This document shows, piece after piece, positions 10,091 through 18,278 of a stretch of DNA of 38,450 bases. The stretch comes from an uncultured Bacteroidales bacterium. GTDB taxonomy: Bacteria; Bacteroidota; Bacteroidia; Bacteroidales; WCHB1-69. The notes beneath the pieces are model-generated. The model searched no databases and was not told the DNA's origin. It saw nothing but the letters and a program-made list of their open reading frames with translations. Each line of letters begins with the position of its first letter. The stretch's first letter is position 1. Made by a program: the position numbers and the translations under genes. The DNA lies in contig CALDIA010000069.1 of assembly GCA_937901455.1 (NCBI GenBank), positions 1-38,450 of the forward strand, read 5' to 3'.

Positions 10091-10540
10091 TTAGTAATCA
10101 TACTGCTCCAAGTTGGCCTGCAGCACACGGTCGTACTGGTTCTTTGGCGGGATGATGATATAATAGCCCGAGGTGCGCAAAGGATATACCGTGGAACGGA
10201 AGTTGTCCTGCTTGAAATCGTACAAGTGTGGGTTGATGTAACCCGTCCTGATAATCTCAGCCTCATCTGTTACCACTCCGGCATGGGCATAGTTGTCCAA
10301 CGTTTGCATCTCTATATGGTTGTCGCCCGGCAGTTTTCCGGCAACACAAGCAAAATTGGTCATTTCAAAGTTCAATGTGAACAAGCGGGCAAAATCATTT
10401 GCATACATCTGGTCAATCTCTGCCTGAGAGTAAACCTCCAGCATGTGCGGGTTGATTTGGAACTCAGATTTCGACCGCTGTTGGCTATAGCCGACCACCA
10501 CTACGCATAATACAAATAGGAAAACAAATATCTTTTTCAT
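10091..10540 (-). CDS. Small secreted protein of unknown function, first gene of the surface operon
   Basis: The 149-residue protein has a clear signal peptide (MKKIFVFLFVLCVVVVGYSQ, 1-20) and a mature part without transmembrane segments or a lipobox. It includes INPHMLEVYSQAEIDQMY, a middle AHAGVVTDEAEIIRTGYI and a C-terminal YYIIIPPKNQYDRVLQANL. I recognise no family. It has its own good promoter, and the large T9SS cargo gene starts 30 bases after its stop, so the two are probably co-transcribed. A periplasmic or outer-membrane accessory for that cargo is possible from position alone. Antisense ORFs across it look like shadows. Confidence 0.75.
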   Translation of the reverse strand: MKKIFVFLFVLCVVVVGYSQQRSKSEFQINPHMLEVYSQAEIDQMYANDFARLFTLNFEMTNFACVAGKLPGDNHIEMQTLDNYAHAGVVTDEAEIIRTGYINPHLYDFKQDNFRSTVYPLRTSGYYIIIPPKNQYDRVLQANLEQYDY

Positions 10541-10561
10541 AATACGTATTTTTTAAACGTG

Positions 10562-10591
10562 CAAAAATAACAATTTCAATCTATTAGTCAA
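10562..10591 (-). promoter_or_regulatory. Promoter of the 149-aa / 944-aa surface operon
   Basis: On the minus strand TTG (10591-10589), 19 nt, then TATTTTTG (10569-10562) matches the Bacteroidota -33/-7 consensus. The start codon follows 21 nt after the -7 box. Confidence 0.7.
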
Positions 10592-10723
10592 GTGGTTTTT
10601 GAAATTAATCCATACACCATTTTCAGACGTAACATTCATCACATACATTACAATCCGCAAAAGATTTTTCAAAAAAAAATTCTTTTTGAGAAAAAAGCCT
10701 GTTTATGAATGCAGCATACTGAT

Positions 10724-12622
10724 TTACAGCTGGGAAGACAGTTCTCCGTTTTCCACCATTTCTCTCATGACCAACATAATGTCTTCCTCGTTGTAACGAT
10801 CTGACAATTGGTTCAAGATTTCCCGCAACATTATTTTTGGGCTATAGCGTTCCCGTATGGCGTCCTTGATTTGTCGGTGTTTGTCGGCATGTAGCTGTTT
10901 CTGCCGCGAGAGGCACACATCGCATGATCCGCACGCAGTGCTGTTCGTCTCTCCGAAATAGGATAGCAGCAAACGACTGCGGCAGGTATGTTGGGTGGTG
11001 ACATACTGTATCACCGCTTCCAGTCGCGTGCTTGCCTGCTGCTTGCGGTCGGCATAGTCTGCAGGATTGAAATAGATGTACTTAGCTTCCACCCGGTTCT
11101 CAAGGAAAACCAACAAAGGAATTTCGCTTTTCGGCTCATACGACATAACCTTGTTCTCGTGGAGCATCTTGAGATTTTCCTGCACCTGTATGGCGGTCAG
11201 ACCTGACCGACGCGCTATCACCTCCTCATCTATGGGGGTATATTGGGTAAAGACCCCTGCGTATGAGCGGAGCAACAGCTTCACGAACTCTTCCCATTGC
11301 GGGTGTTCGGTATAGAATTGCATCAACTCGTCGCCACTCATTCTGAAATGGATCTTAGAGGTTTCGCGCAGATGTTCCGACACCAGAATGGAGCCTGTTT
11401 TTTCCAGGATCTGCAGGGCATGGTAATATTGGTTCACATCCATATTCATCTCCTTGGCATTCTTTGTTAAGGAGAATGGGAAAGTCTTGTTCTGTCCTTC
11501 GCCCATGGGGATATGGTAACGCTGGCATAAGTGTTCATACACAGCCCGCACCTTGTCGAGTTCTGGGAACGAGAGGGTGAAATTGCGTTTCAGTTGGCGT
11601 ATGTCGTATTCATCATAGAGGAGTATGGCCACTGAGGGCTTGAGGTCGCGGCCGCCGCGGCCCGCCTCCTGAAAGTAGGCCTCCAAGGTGTCTGGAATGT
11701 CCAAGTGAATCACAAAGCGCACATCGGGTTTGTCGATACCCATCCCGAAAGCATTTGTAGCGACTATGACACGTGTCTTGCCCGACATCCAGTCGTCTTG
11801 CCGTCGGTCGCGCTCCTTGGCTTCCACGCCGGCGTGATAATAGTCGGCCGAAACGCCGTGTTCGCGCAGGAAGGCTGCCACCTGCATGGTCTTGCGGCGG
11901 TTGCGCACATACACAACCCCAGTACCGGGATAACGCTTCATAATGCGCAACATACGCCCATTCTTGTCCGACTCCTTCACAACATAGTAGGTCAGATTAT
12001 CGCGCTTGAAGCTTTTTTGGAAGACATTCTCCTGCTTAAAATGCAGCTTATCTTGTATGTCTTTCACCACATCGGGTGTAGCAGTGGCGGTAAGTGCCAG
12101 CAATGGCACATCGGGGAAGAACTTGCGGATTTCGGCAATCTGCAGATAGGGCGGCCGGAAGTCGTAGCCCCATTGGGAGATACAGTGCGCCTCGTCCACC
12201 GCAATCATCCTGACGGGTATTTTGGGCAAATTGAGCAGAAAGGTTTCCGTGCGCAGGCGCTCGGGGGAGACGTACAGAAAGCGGAAGTCCTCATCGAACA
12301 ATGCATTGCCCATCACCGACAGGATTTCCTCGCGATGCATACCCGAGTAGATGGCTGCCGCCTTGATGCCATTGGCCTTCAGGTGAGCAACTTGGTCTTT
12401 CATCAGCGACACCAGCGGAGTGACGACAATGCAGACGCCCCCGAGCACCAAGGCTGGCACTTGGAAGCACACCGACTTGCCACCGCCCGTGGGTAGCAGG
12501 GCCAGCGTATCGCGACCCTCCAACACCGATAGGATGATATCCTCTTGCAACGGTCTGAAGGATTCGTAGCCCCAATACTGTTTGAGGATTGTATGCGCCT
12601 GTATGGAATAGTCTGTTCTCAT
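10724..12622 (-). CDS. recQ: RecQ-family ATP-dependent DNA helicase
   Basis: The 632-residue protein is a superfamily 2 helicase that unwinds DNA 3' to 5' during recombination and replication-fork repair. It has the Walker A PTGGGKS (44-50), DEAH (143-146) followed by the RecQ signature CISQWGYDFRPPY, motif LTATATP near 178-184, and motif VI (FQEAGRGGRD). A RecQ-Ct zinc-binding region near 565-590 has CGSCDVC. No HRDC domain is evident; the C-terminus is short, as in the second RecQ type of many Bacteroidota. The frame is open to 12679, but a promoter -7 box lies at 12652-12659, inside that extension, so the ATG at 12622 (MRTDYSIQAH) is the likelier start. It is transcribed divergently from the MATE gene. 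Confidence 0.95.
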   Translation of the reverse strand: MRTDYSIQAHTILKQYWGYESFRPLQEDIILSVLEGRDTLALLPTGGGKSVCFQVPALVLGGVCIVVTPLVSLMKDQVAHLKANGIKAAAIYSGMHREEILSVMGNALFDEDFRFLYVSPERLRTETFLLNLPKIPVRMIAVDEAHCISQWGYDFRPPYLQIAEIRKFFPDVPLLALTATATPDVVKDIQDKLHFKQENVFQKSFKRDNLTYYVVKESDKNGRMLRIMKRYPGTGVVYVRNRRKTMQVAAFLREHGVSADYYHAGVEAKERDRRQDDWMSGKTRVIVATNAFGMGIDKPDVRFVIHLDIPDTLEAYFQEAGRGGRDLKPSVAILLYDEYDIRQLKRNFTLSFPELDKVRAVYEHLCQRYHIPMGEGQNKTFPFSLTKNAKEMNMDVNQYYHALQILEKTGSILVSEHLRETSKIHFRMSGDELMQFYTEHPQWEEFVKLLLRSYAGVFTQYTPIDEEVIARRSGLTAIQVQENLKMLHENKVMSYEPKSEIPLLVFLENRVEAKYIYFNPADYADRKQQASTRLEAVIQYVTTQHTCRSRLLLSYFGETNSTACGSCDVCLSRQKQLHADKHRQIKDAIRERYSPKIMLREILNQLSDRYNEEDIMLVMREMVENGELSSQL

Positions 12623-12651
12623 TCGGACTGCAAACCTTAGATTTGCCGCTG

Positions 12652-12680
12652 CAAAAATAAAAAAAAAAGGACACATCAAA
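12652..12680 (-). promoter_or_regulatory. recQ promoter
   Basis: On the minus strand TTTG (12680-12677), 17 nt, then TATTTTTG (12659-12652). Its place decides the recQ start in favour of ATG 12622. Confidence 0.65.
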
Positions 12681-12739
12681 CTGACTCAAAAATGAAAAGT
12701 ATAGATACAAAAGGAAAGCATATTATGCCTGATTTTTAT

Positions 12740-12747
12740 TATTTTTG
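12740..12747 (+). promoter_or_regulatory. MATE gene promoter -7 box, almost touching the start codon
   Basis: TATTTTTG at 12740-12747 fits TAnnTTTG. Only 8 nt separate it from the ATG at 12756, so the mRNA would be leaderless or nearly so, unless ATG 12804 is used. No convincing -33 TTTG was seen. Confidence 0.5.
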
Positions 12748-12755
12748 CGGTCTTT

Positions 12756-14159
12756 ATGAACAGCAGTGCCAACACCTCATTAACAGCCCTTGAGCAGCAG
12801 CCGATGCGTCATTTGTTCCGTGACTATGCGCTTCCGGCCACCTTGGCCACGGCAGCCAGTTCGCTCTACAACATTATCGACCGCATCATCATCGGTCAAG
12901 GGGTGGGCCCATTAGCCATCTCAGGACTGGCACTCACATTCCCCATCATGAACCTGTCCATAGCCTTCAGCTCCCTGATAGGCTCCGGCAGCAGCGCCAT
13001 TGCTTCCATACGACTGGGCGAACATCGCCATGAGGATGCCCGCCTCGTGCTTGGCAACAGTCTGGTTCTGACACTCGTACTCAGCATCATCACCACCGTG
13101 TTGTTCCTGACCTTCCTCGACCCGCTGCTCCTCTTCTTCAAAGCCAGCCCCGATACCCTACCCTACGCCCGCGACTTTCTGAAAATCATCTTGTACGGCA
13201 TCTTGATTTCCAACCTTTTCCATGAGCTCAACAATCTGATGCGCGCCACAGGACATCCCAAGAAAGCCATGGCTTCCATCTTGTTGACTGTAGGACTCAA
13301 TCTTGTCTTTGCATTGCTCTTTATTTTCGGATTTCATTGGGGCATACGGGGGGCTGCCTGGGCCACCGTATTGGCACAGACTGGCGGACTCATGTGGGTG
13401 ATGGCGCACTTCCTGAATCCCAAAACAGAAATCCGCTTCACCCGAGGAGCCATCCGTTTCGACTGGAAAACCACCAAGGAGGTGGTCACCATCGGTCTAT
13501 CCCCTTTCCTGATACACCTCTGCTCATGCGTAGTCATCATGCTCATCAACATGCAGCTCAAGCACTTCGGTGATTTGGACTATACAGGTATCGTCATAGA
13601 CGGTCATAGCATTGCCGGCGGTGACCTTGCCATTGGGGCTTTCGGCATCATCAACAGCATTGTAGGCTTTATGGTGATGGTCATCTTTGGCTTTGCCAAT
13701 GGAATGCAGCCGATTGCGGGATACAACTACGGAGCTGGCAGGATTGACCGCGTCAGGGAGGTGCTGGGGCTTGCCATCAAGTGGGCCAGCATCGTTTCAA
13801 TAATCACCTTCACACTCTGCATGGCATTCCCTAAGACCATCACTGGATTTTTCACTAAAGATCCTAACACCACCACGATTACCGCCCATGCGCTGCGCCT
13901 GTATGTGGCCATGTTCATCTTCACCGGTTTCCAGGTGGTGGCCTCCATCCTGTTCCAGTCTGTGAACAAGGCTGGAGTGAGTATCTTGTTGTCCACCACG
14001 CGACAGTTGTTCTTTTTAGTGCCATGCTTGTTGCTGCTGCCATTAAAATATCACACTGACGGCGTTTGGGCATCGCAGGCCACTGCCGACTTCCTCGCCG
14101 CCATCGTCACGGGTGCCGTTCTCGTGTTCCACCTCCGCAAAGGGGCGTTGAAGAAGTGA
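12756..14159 (+). CDS. MATE-family multidrug/cation efflux transporter
   Basis: The 467-residue integral inner-membrane protein has about twelve hydrophobic segments. Its N-terminal MATE signature includes ALPATLATAASSLYNIIDRI and GPLAISGLALTFPI. The second half has GFMVMVIFGFANGMQPIAGYN, the typical MATE repeat seen in the MepA/NorM groups. The family exports cationic drugs or metabolites in exchange for Na+ or H+; the substrate here is unknown. ATG 12756 is the called start; ATG 12804 (MRHLFRDYALP), just before the first helix, is an alternative that would give a normal 5' leader. It is divergent from recQ and convergent with the ribosomal operon. Confidence 0.93.
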   Translation: MNSSANTSLTALEQQPMRHLFRDYALPATLATAASSLYNIIDRIIIGQGVGPLAISGLALTFPIMNLSIAFSSLIGSGSSAIASIRLGEHRHEDARLVLGNSLVLTLVLSIITTVLFLTFLDPLLLFFKASPDTLPYARDFLKIILYGILISNLFHELNNLMRATGHPKKAMASILLTVGLNLVFALLFIFGFHWGIRGAAWATVLAQTGGLMWVMAHFLNPKTEIRFTRGAIRFDWKTTKEVVTIGLSPFLIHLCSCVVIMLINMQLKHFGDLDYTGIVIDGHSIAGGDLAIGAFGIINSIVGFMVMVIFGFANGMQPIAGYNYGAGRIDRVREVLGLAIKWASIVSIITFTLCMAFPKTITGFFTKDPNTTTITAHALRLYVAMFIFTGFQVVASILFQSVNKAGVSILLSTTRQLFFLVPCLLLLPLKYHTDGVWASQATADFLAAIVTGAVLVFHLRKGALKK

Positions 14160-14196
14160 AGAGATTAAAAGATAAAAGAGGGGATAAGGCGCAACC

Positions 14197-14219
14197 CCGT
14201 TAGAGGCAAGAGCTAACGG
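14197..14219. repeat. Perfect 7-bp inverted repeat after the MATE gene
   Basis: CCGTTAG (14197-14203) pairs with CTAACGG (14213-14219) around a 9-nt loop. No T-run follows on either strand, so terminator function is doubtful. It overlaps the 3' end of the T9SS remnant. Confidence 0.5.
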
Positions 14220-14355
14220 CTATCTCCCAACTTCACCACATTTCCGGTGGCGTTTTGCGGGGCGTAGCCCTTGGTCTTGTAGCGCACGAGCACCACATAG
14301 ACGCCGTCGGGCACGCCCGCGCCGTCCCAGCCCTAGTCATATAAATCCTTTTCAT
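14213..14355 (-). pseudogene. Deletion remnant of a T9SS cargo gene (start codon plus C-terminal sorting-domain tail)
   Basis: A good promoter at 14381-14408 leads to ATG 14355 and codons for MKRIYM, the usual opening of a secreted Bacteroidota protein. Directly afterwards the other frame reads 39 codons (14332-14216) beginning GWDGAGVPDGVYVVLVRYK and ending NVVKLGDSR before a TAG. The GWDG..VPDGVYVV motif is the end of a gliding/T9SS C-terminal domain. An in-frame TAG (14333-14335) precedes it, and the ATG frame is shifted relative to it. I infer that an internal deletion joined the first codons to the tail and removed the whole body of the gene. Confidence 0.7.
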
Positions 14356-14380
14356 AATCGTGTCTTCTATCGTTACGGTG

Positions 14381-14408
14381 CAAAGATAACATCTTTATAA
14401 AATAACAA
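14381..14408 (-). promoter_or_regulatory. Surviving promoter of the deleted T9SS cargo gene
   Basis: On the minus strand TTG (14408-14406), 17 nt, then TATCTTTG (14388-14381) is a strong consensus match. It lies just after the ribosomal operon terminator and now drives only a remnant. Confidence 0.6.
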
Positions 14409-14410
14409 CT

Positions 14411-14448
14411 TAAAAAGAACGGCCATCCTTTACAGGACAGCCGTTCTT
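14411..14448 (-). terminator. Terminator of the ribosomal protein operon
   Basis: A hairpin with a 9-bp perfect stem (AAGAACGGC with GCCGTTCTT), extended by about 6 further pairs with two G-T wobbles around a 4-nt loop, spans 14415-14448. On the minus strand it runs into a T-run. It lies 28 bases after the rpsE stop, so transcription ends after rpsE rather than continuing to rpmD. Confidence 0.9.
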
Positions 14449-14475
14449 CGTTACAGAAAACTTTAATTATAAATA

Positions 14476-14994
14476 TTATCCGTTGAACACGGTATCGAGG
14501 CTTACGCCACGTACTTGTGCCACGGTGTAGGCATCACGCATCTTGGAGAGTGCATTAATGGTAGCTTTCACCACGCTGTGGGGGTTAGAGGAGCCCTTGG
14601 ACTTGGCGAGCACGTTCTTCACACCCACACTCTCCAACACGGCACGCATAGCGCCGCCGGCGATAACACCGGTACCAGGAGCAGCGGGTTTCATGAATAC
14701 GGTGGCACCACTGTACTTACCCTCTTGAGCATGAGGGATAGTGCCCTTGAGGATGGGTACTTGGATAAGGTTTTTCTTAGCATCTTCCGTACCTTTGGAG
14801 ATAGCGGTGGATACTTCTCGAGCCTTACCGAGGCCGTAGCCCACGATGCCGTTCTCGTTGCCCACCACCATAATAGCAGCGAAGCTGAAGATACGACCAC
14901 CCTTGGTCACTTTGACAACTCTGTTAACTGCCACCATTCTCTCTTTGAGTTCGATGTCAGTAGCTTTGACTTTCTTGATATTATTGTTTGCCAT
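14476..14994 (-). CDS. rpsE: 30S ribosomal protein uS5
   Basis: The 172-residue protein belongs to the 30S decoding region and helps translational accuracy. The N-terminal double-stranded-RNA-binding-like domain reads ERMVAVNRVVKVTKGGRIF, followed by GNENGIVGYGLGKAREVSTA. The C-terminal half has the uS5 signature around GTGVIAGGAMRAVLE and GSSNPHSVVKATINAL. Length is normal. It is the last gene of the operon here, 11 bases after rplR and followed by the terminator; in the usual spc order rpmD, rplO and secY would come next but are absent. Confidence 0.98.
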   Translation of the reverse strand: MANNNIKKVKATDIELKERMVAVNRVVKVTKGGRIFSFAAIMVVGNENGIVGYGLGKAREVSTAISKGTEDAKKNLIQVPILKGTIPHAQEGKYSGATVFMKPAAPGTGVIAGGAMRAVLESVGVKNVLAKSKGSSNPHSVVKATINALSKMRDAYTVAQVRGVSLDTVFNG

Positions 14995-15005
14995 ATTCTG
15001 ATTGT

Positions 15006-15365
15006 TTAAAATTTGAGACCACCTTCACGGGCTGCGTCTGCTAATGATTTAACTCTACCATGATACAGGTAACCATTACGGTCGAACACCACCTCATTAA
15101 TACCGGCGGCGAGAGCGCGTTGGGCGATTTCCTTGCCTACGAGGGCTGATTTCTCACTCTTAGTCACCTTCTGTTCGGCTATGCCAGCAATCTTAGAGGA
15201 GGCGGAAGCCAATGTAACGCCTGCTTGATCATCGATTAGCTGTACATAGATGTCGCGGTTGCTTCTGAAGACAGACAGTCTCGGGCGGGCAGCCGTACCA
15301 CTGACGATACGACGAATGCGGTTTTTAATCCGTTTTCTTCTATATTCTTTTCTATTGTAAGCCAT
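15006..15365 (-). CDS. rplR: 50S ribosomal protein uL18
   Basis: The 119-residue protein binds 5S rRNA together with uL5 in the central protuberance. It has the basic N-terminus (KEYRRKRIKNRIRRIVSG), then RPRLSVFRSNRDIYVQLIDD and the C-terminal VVFDRNGYLYHGRVKSLADA typical of the family. Full length. It lies between rplF (18 bases) and rpsE (11 bases). Confidence 0.98.
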   Translation of the reverse strand: MAYNRKEYRRKRIKNRIRRIVSGTAARPRLSVFRSNRDIYVQLIDDQAGVTLASASSKIAGIAEQKVTKSEKSALVGKEIAQRALAAGINEVVFDRNGYLYHGRVKSLADAAREGGLKF

Positions 15366-15383
15366 AATAACAAATTTAAAAGG

Positions 15384-15944
15384 TTATTTCTCTGCTGATT
15401 TACCAGCTTTCTTTCTAACATACTCACCTTCGAAGCGAATACCCTTGCCTTTGTAAGGTTCAGGTTTTCTATAGGAGCGCACTTTCGTAGCCACTTGTCC
15501 AAGCAATTGTTTGTCGATGGAACTGAGGATAATGATAGGGCTTTTACCTTTCTCGTTGATGGTTTGTACGGTAATCTCCTTCGGGAAATCGAACAGGATA
15601 TTATGAGAGTAGCCCAAGCCGAGGTCCAGCTGATGGTCGCCCTTGGCTTCAGCCTTATAACCCACGCCAATTACTTCAAGTTTCTTTTGAAAACCTTCCG
15701 AGACGCCAACAACCATGTTGTTCAGAAGGGCGCGGTAAAGGCCGTGCATAGACTTGTCGCGCTTATTATCAGAGGGGCGGGTTAAATGGAGGTGTCCGTC
15801 TTCGATATTCAGGGAAATACGGGGATCCACATATTGGGTAAGTTCACCCTTAGGACCTTTCACGGTGACGATATTGGATTTCTCGTCTCTTTTGATTTCA
15901 ACGCCAGCAGGGATGGCGATTTGCAATTTACCTATTCTTGACAT
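15384..15944 (-). CDS. rplF: 50S ribosomal protein uL6
   Basis: The 186-residue protein is at the base of the 50S stalk near the sarcin-ricin loop. The N-terminus reads MSRIGKLQIAIPAGVEI, and KGPKGELTQYVDPRI follows. The C-terminal domain ends with the signature EPYKGKGIRFEGEYVRKKAGK. Full length; slightly longer than in E. coli. It follows rpsH by 15 bases. Confidence 0.98.
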   Translation of the reverse strand: MSRIGKLQIAIPAGVEIKRDEKSNIVTVKGPKGELTQYVDPRISLNIEDGHLHLTRPSDNKRDKSMHGLYRALLNNMVVGVSEGFQKKLEVIGVGYKAEAKGDHQLDLGLGYSHNILFDFPKEITVQTINEKGKSPIIILSSIDKQLLGQVATKVRSYRKPEPYKGKGIRFEGEYVRKKAGKSAEK

Positions 15945-15959
15945 AACAATTCCTCCTTA

Positions 15960-16358
15960 TTAGCTGATATAACAAATGACTTCGCCGCCTACGTTTTGAG
16001 CTTTGGCTTCCTTGTCGGTCATCATACCGCGGGAGGTGGAGATGATGGCAATGCCGAGGCCGTTGAGAACGGAGGGCATTTCATTCACGCCCACATATTT
16101 ACGCAAGCCTGGACGGCTGGCACGCTCAATAGTGGTAATAGCGGACTGTTTGGTTGTGGGGTGATACTTCAAGGCAATCTTGATCATCTTGGGGTGTGTA
16201 TCGTCCACAAATTTATAATTCAAAATATAACCTTTTTCAAAGAGTATCTTGGTGATAGCTCTCTTCTCGCTGGAGGTGGGAATCTCCACCACCTTATGAT
16301 TAGCGCGGATAGCGTTTCTCAAACGAGTCAAATAATCGGATATTGGATCGGTATTCAT
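15960..16358 (-). CDS. rpsH: 30S ribosomal protein uS8
   Basis: The 132-residue protein nucleates the central domain of 16S rRNA. It has DPISDYLTRLRNAIRANH at the N-terminus and STSRGMMTDKEAKAQNVGGE at the C-terminus, the classic uS8 signature. In E. coli it represses the spc operon by binding the mRNA near rplE; whether that holds here is unknown. 27 bases separate it from rpsN. Confidence 0.98.
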   Translation of the reverse strand: MNTDPISDYLTRLRNAIRANHKVVEIPTSSEKRAITKILFEKGYILNYKFVDDTHPKMIKIALKYHPTTKQSAITTIERASRPGLRKYVGVNEMPSVLNGLGIAIISTSRGMMTDKEAKAQNVGGEVICYIS

Positions 16359-16385
16359 AATCTCTTTTTCTAAAAATGTGAATAA

Positions 16386-16685
16386 TTACCAACTTGCTTT
16401 CTTTACACCGGGGATCAGACCCTTCATAGCCATCTCTCTGAAATTGATACGGGAGATGCCGAATTGGCGGATATAGCCTTTCGGACGGCCGGTCAATTTG
16501 CAGCGGTTGTGCAAACGGATAGGATTGGAGTTGGGCGGTAATTTCTGAAGAGCGATATCGGCGGCTCTCTTGGCTTCATAGTCGTCGCCGTTCATAATCT
16601 TCTTCAGTTCTGCGCGTTTCGCGCTATATTTAGCAACCAATTTTGCTCTTTTAACTTCTCTTGCTTTTAAAGATTCTTTTGCCAT
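16386..16685 (-). CDS. rpsN: 30S ribosomal protein uS14, zinc-free form
   Basis: The 99-residue protein is the long type of uS14. The C-terminal signature HNRCKLTGRPKGYIRQFGIS has one cysteine, not the paired CxxC motifs of the short zinc-binding form. It sits in the 30S head next to uS3. It is 6 bases after rplE and 27 before rpsH. Confidence 0.98.
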   Translation of the reverse strand: MAKESLKAREVKRAKLVAKYSAKRAELKKIMNGDDYEAKRAADIALQKLPPNSNPIRLHNRCKLTGRPKGYIRQFGISRINFREMAMKGLIPGVKKASW

Positions 16686-16691
16686 AATACA

Positions 16692-17246
16692 CTATTTCTG
16701 ATTTTTAAAAGGTAAACCGAACTCTTTCAACAGGGCCAAGCACTCTTTGTCATTCTGGGCGGTCGTCACGAAAGTGATGTCCATACCATTGATCTTGACA
16801 ACCTTGTCAATATCGATTTCCGGGAAAATGATTTGCTCGGGGATACCGAGGGTGTAATTTCCTCTACCGTCGAATCCCTTGTCGCTGATACCTCTGAAGT
16901 CGCGGATACGAGGGATAGAGACAGACACGAGGCGGTCTAAGAACTCATACATACGGTCGCCGTGAAGGGTCACGCGCACGCCAATGGGCATACCTTTTCT
17001 CAACTTGAAGTTGGAGATGTCCTTTTTGGACTTGGTGGCGACAGCCTTCTGACCTGCAATCATCGTCATTTCCTGGACACCAGCGTCGATGATCTTCTTG
17101 TCGGCGATACCGAACTTACCCAAACCTTGGTTCAAGCATATCTTGGTTATACGGGGAACGCGCATCACGGATTTGAATCCGAACTGTTCCTTGAGGGCAG
17201 GAAGCACCTCATTGAAATATTTCTCTTTATATCTTGGTGTGTACAT
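16692..17246 (-). CDS. rplE: 50S ribosomal protein uL5
   Basis: The 184-residue protein binds 5S rRNA and touches the P-site tRNA. It has YFNEVLPALKEQFGFKSVM near the N-terminus, then PRITKICLNQGLG, and the C-terminal FPEIDIDKVVKINGMDITFV. Its ATG overlaps the rplX stop in a TAATG, implying translational coupling. Confidence 0.98.
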   Translation of the reverse strand: MYTPRYKEKYFNEVLPALKEQFGFKSVMRVPRITKICLNQGLGKFGIADKKIIDAGVQEMTMIAGQKAVATKSKKDISNFKLRKGMPIGVRVTLHGDRMYEFLDRLVSVSIPRIRDFRGISDKGFDGRGNYTLGIPEQIIFPEIDIDKVVKINGMDITFVTTAQNDKECLALLKEFGLPFKNQK

Positions 17247-17566
17247 TACTTGATCTCCTCTCCAGATTTTTTAGAATATCTAACTAATTTACCATTCTCA
17301 TTCAAACGTCTGCCCACGCGGGTAGCGTTTCCCTTAGCGTCCACAAGCATCAGATTGGAAATGTGGATAGGAGCTTCTTTCTTGATAATACCACCGTTAG
17401 GATTTTTGGCGTTGGGTTTCGTTGCCTTGGAGATCAAGTTGAAACCTTCCACCAGGGCCTTGTTTTCCTTGGGGTAAACCTCAAGCACTTTGCCCTGAGC
17501 TTTCTTGCCTTTATCGTCACCGGCAATAATTCTTACGGTGTCGCCTTTCTTAATTTTAAGTTTCAT
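17246..17566 (-). CDS. rplX: 50S ribosomal protein uL24
   Basis: The 106-residue protein is an assembly initiator of the 50S subunit. The KOW motif region reads IKKGDTVRIIAGDDKGKKAQ, followed by GFNLISKATKPNAKNPNGGI and VDAKGNATRVGRRL. Its stop overlaps the rplE start by one base. A 68-base gap separates it from rplN. Confidence 0.98.
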   Translation of the reverse strand: MKLKIKKGDTVRIIAGDDKGKKAQGKVLEVYPKENKALVEGFNLISKATKPNAKNPNGGIIKKEAPIHISNLMLVDAKGNATRVGRRLNENGKLVRYSKKSGEEIK

Positions 17567-17634
17567 TGTTCTGATTGTTTTTTTAATGTTACCAATTGGT
17601 CTTTGTCAATTGTATCTTTATTGATTAAATACCA

Positions 17635-18003
17635 TTATAATACTTCCGGTGCCAAAGACACGATTTTCATGAACTGCTTTTCGCGTAACTCACGGGCCAC
17701 GGGTCCGAAGATACGGGTGCCGCGCAACTCATCGGCAGCGGTGAGCAGCACCACGGCATTGTCGTCAAAGCGAATGTAGGAGCCATCGCTTCTGCGGACG
17801 TGTCTCTTAGTGCGAACCACAACGGCCTTGGATACGGTACCGGCTTTCACCTGACCGGAAGGGATGGCACTCTTGATAGCGACCACGATTTTGTCGCCCA
17901 CGCTGGCATAGCGCTTCTTCGTGCCACCTAACACGCGGATACAAAGGACTTCCTTGGCACCGCTATTATCTGCAACTGCTAATCTTGATTCTTGTTGTAT
18001 CAT
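17635..18003 (-). CDS. rplN: 50S ribosomal protein uL14
   Basis: The 122-residue protein lies at the 50S subunit interface. It has QESRLAVADNSGAKEVLCIR at the N-terminus, then VVVRTKRHVRRSDGSYIRFD, and ends FMKIVSLAPEVL, as is usual. Two bases separate it from rpsQ. The 68-base gap to rplX marks the historical S10/spc boundary region, but no promoter was recognised in it. Confidence 0.98.
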   Translation of the reverse strand: MIQQESRLAVADNSGAKEVLCIRVLGGTKKRYASVGDKIVVAIKSAIPSGQVKAGTVSKAVVVRTKRHVRRSDGSYIRFDDNAVVLLTAADELRGTRIFGPVARELREKQFMKIVSLAPEVL

Positions 18004-18005
18004 AA

Positions 18006-18260
18006 CTATTTAGCTCTTTCAATGATTTCTACTAATCGCCAGCACTTGTTTTTGCTCAAGGGTCTGGTTTCCATAATTCTAACTCTATCACCAATGTGGC
18101 ACTCGTTCTTCTCGTCATGAGCCATGAACTTCGTTGAACGTTTCAGGAACTTCCCGTAGATCGGGTGTTTCATCTTGCGCTCCACCTTAATTACGATAGA
18201 CTTATCCATTTTGTCGCTAACAACGACACCTTCTCTCACTTTTCTAGTATTTCTTTCCAT
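18006..18260 (-). CDS. rpsQ: 30S ribosomal protein uS17
   Basis: The 84-residue OB-fold protein binds the 5' domain of 16S rRNA. It has GVVVSDKMDKSIVIKVERK, HPIYGKFLKRSTKFMAHDE and the signature GDRVRIMETRPLSKNKCWRL. Full length, two bases before rplN. Confidence 0.98.
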   Translation of the reverse strand: MERNTRKVREGVVVSDKMDKSIVIKVERKMKHPIYGKFLKRSTKFMAHDEKNECHIGDRVRIMETRPLSKNKCWRLVEIIERAK

Positions 18261-18278
18261 AATTATATCGGTGATAAA

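Noticed and set aside
10664..10690. A/T-rich inverted repeat downstream of recQ as a terminator
   Set aside because: The stem is made almost only of A-T pairs with uneven arms, so it is too weak to call.
11705..12496. A 263-codon plus-strand ORF inside recQ
   Set aside because: Antisense to the helicase core; no motif and no promoter.
12623..12679. A longer RecQ N-terminus starting at 12679
   Set aside because: A promoter -7 box lies inside the extension, and the added residues do not resemble RecQ.
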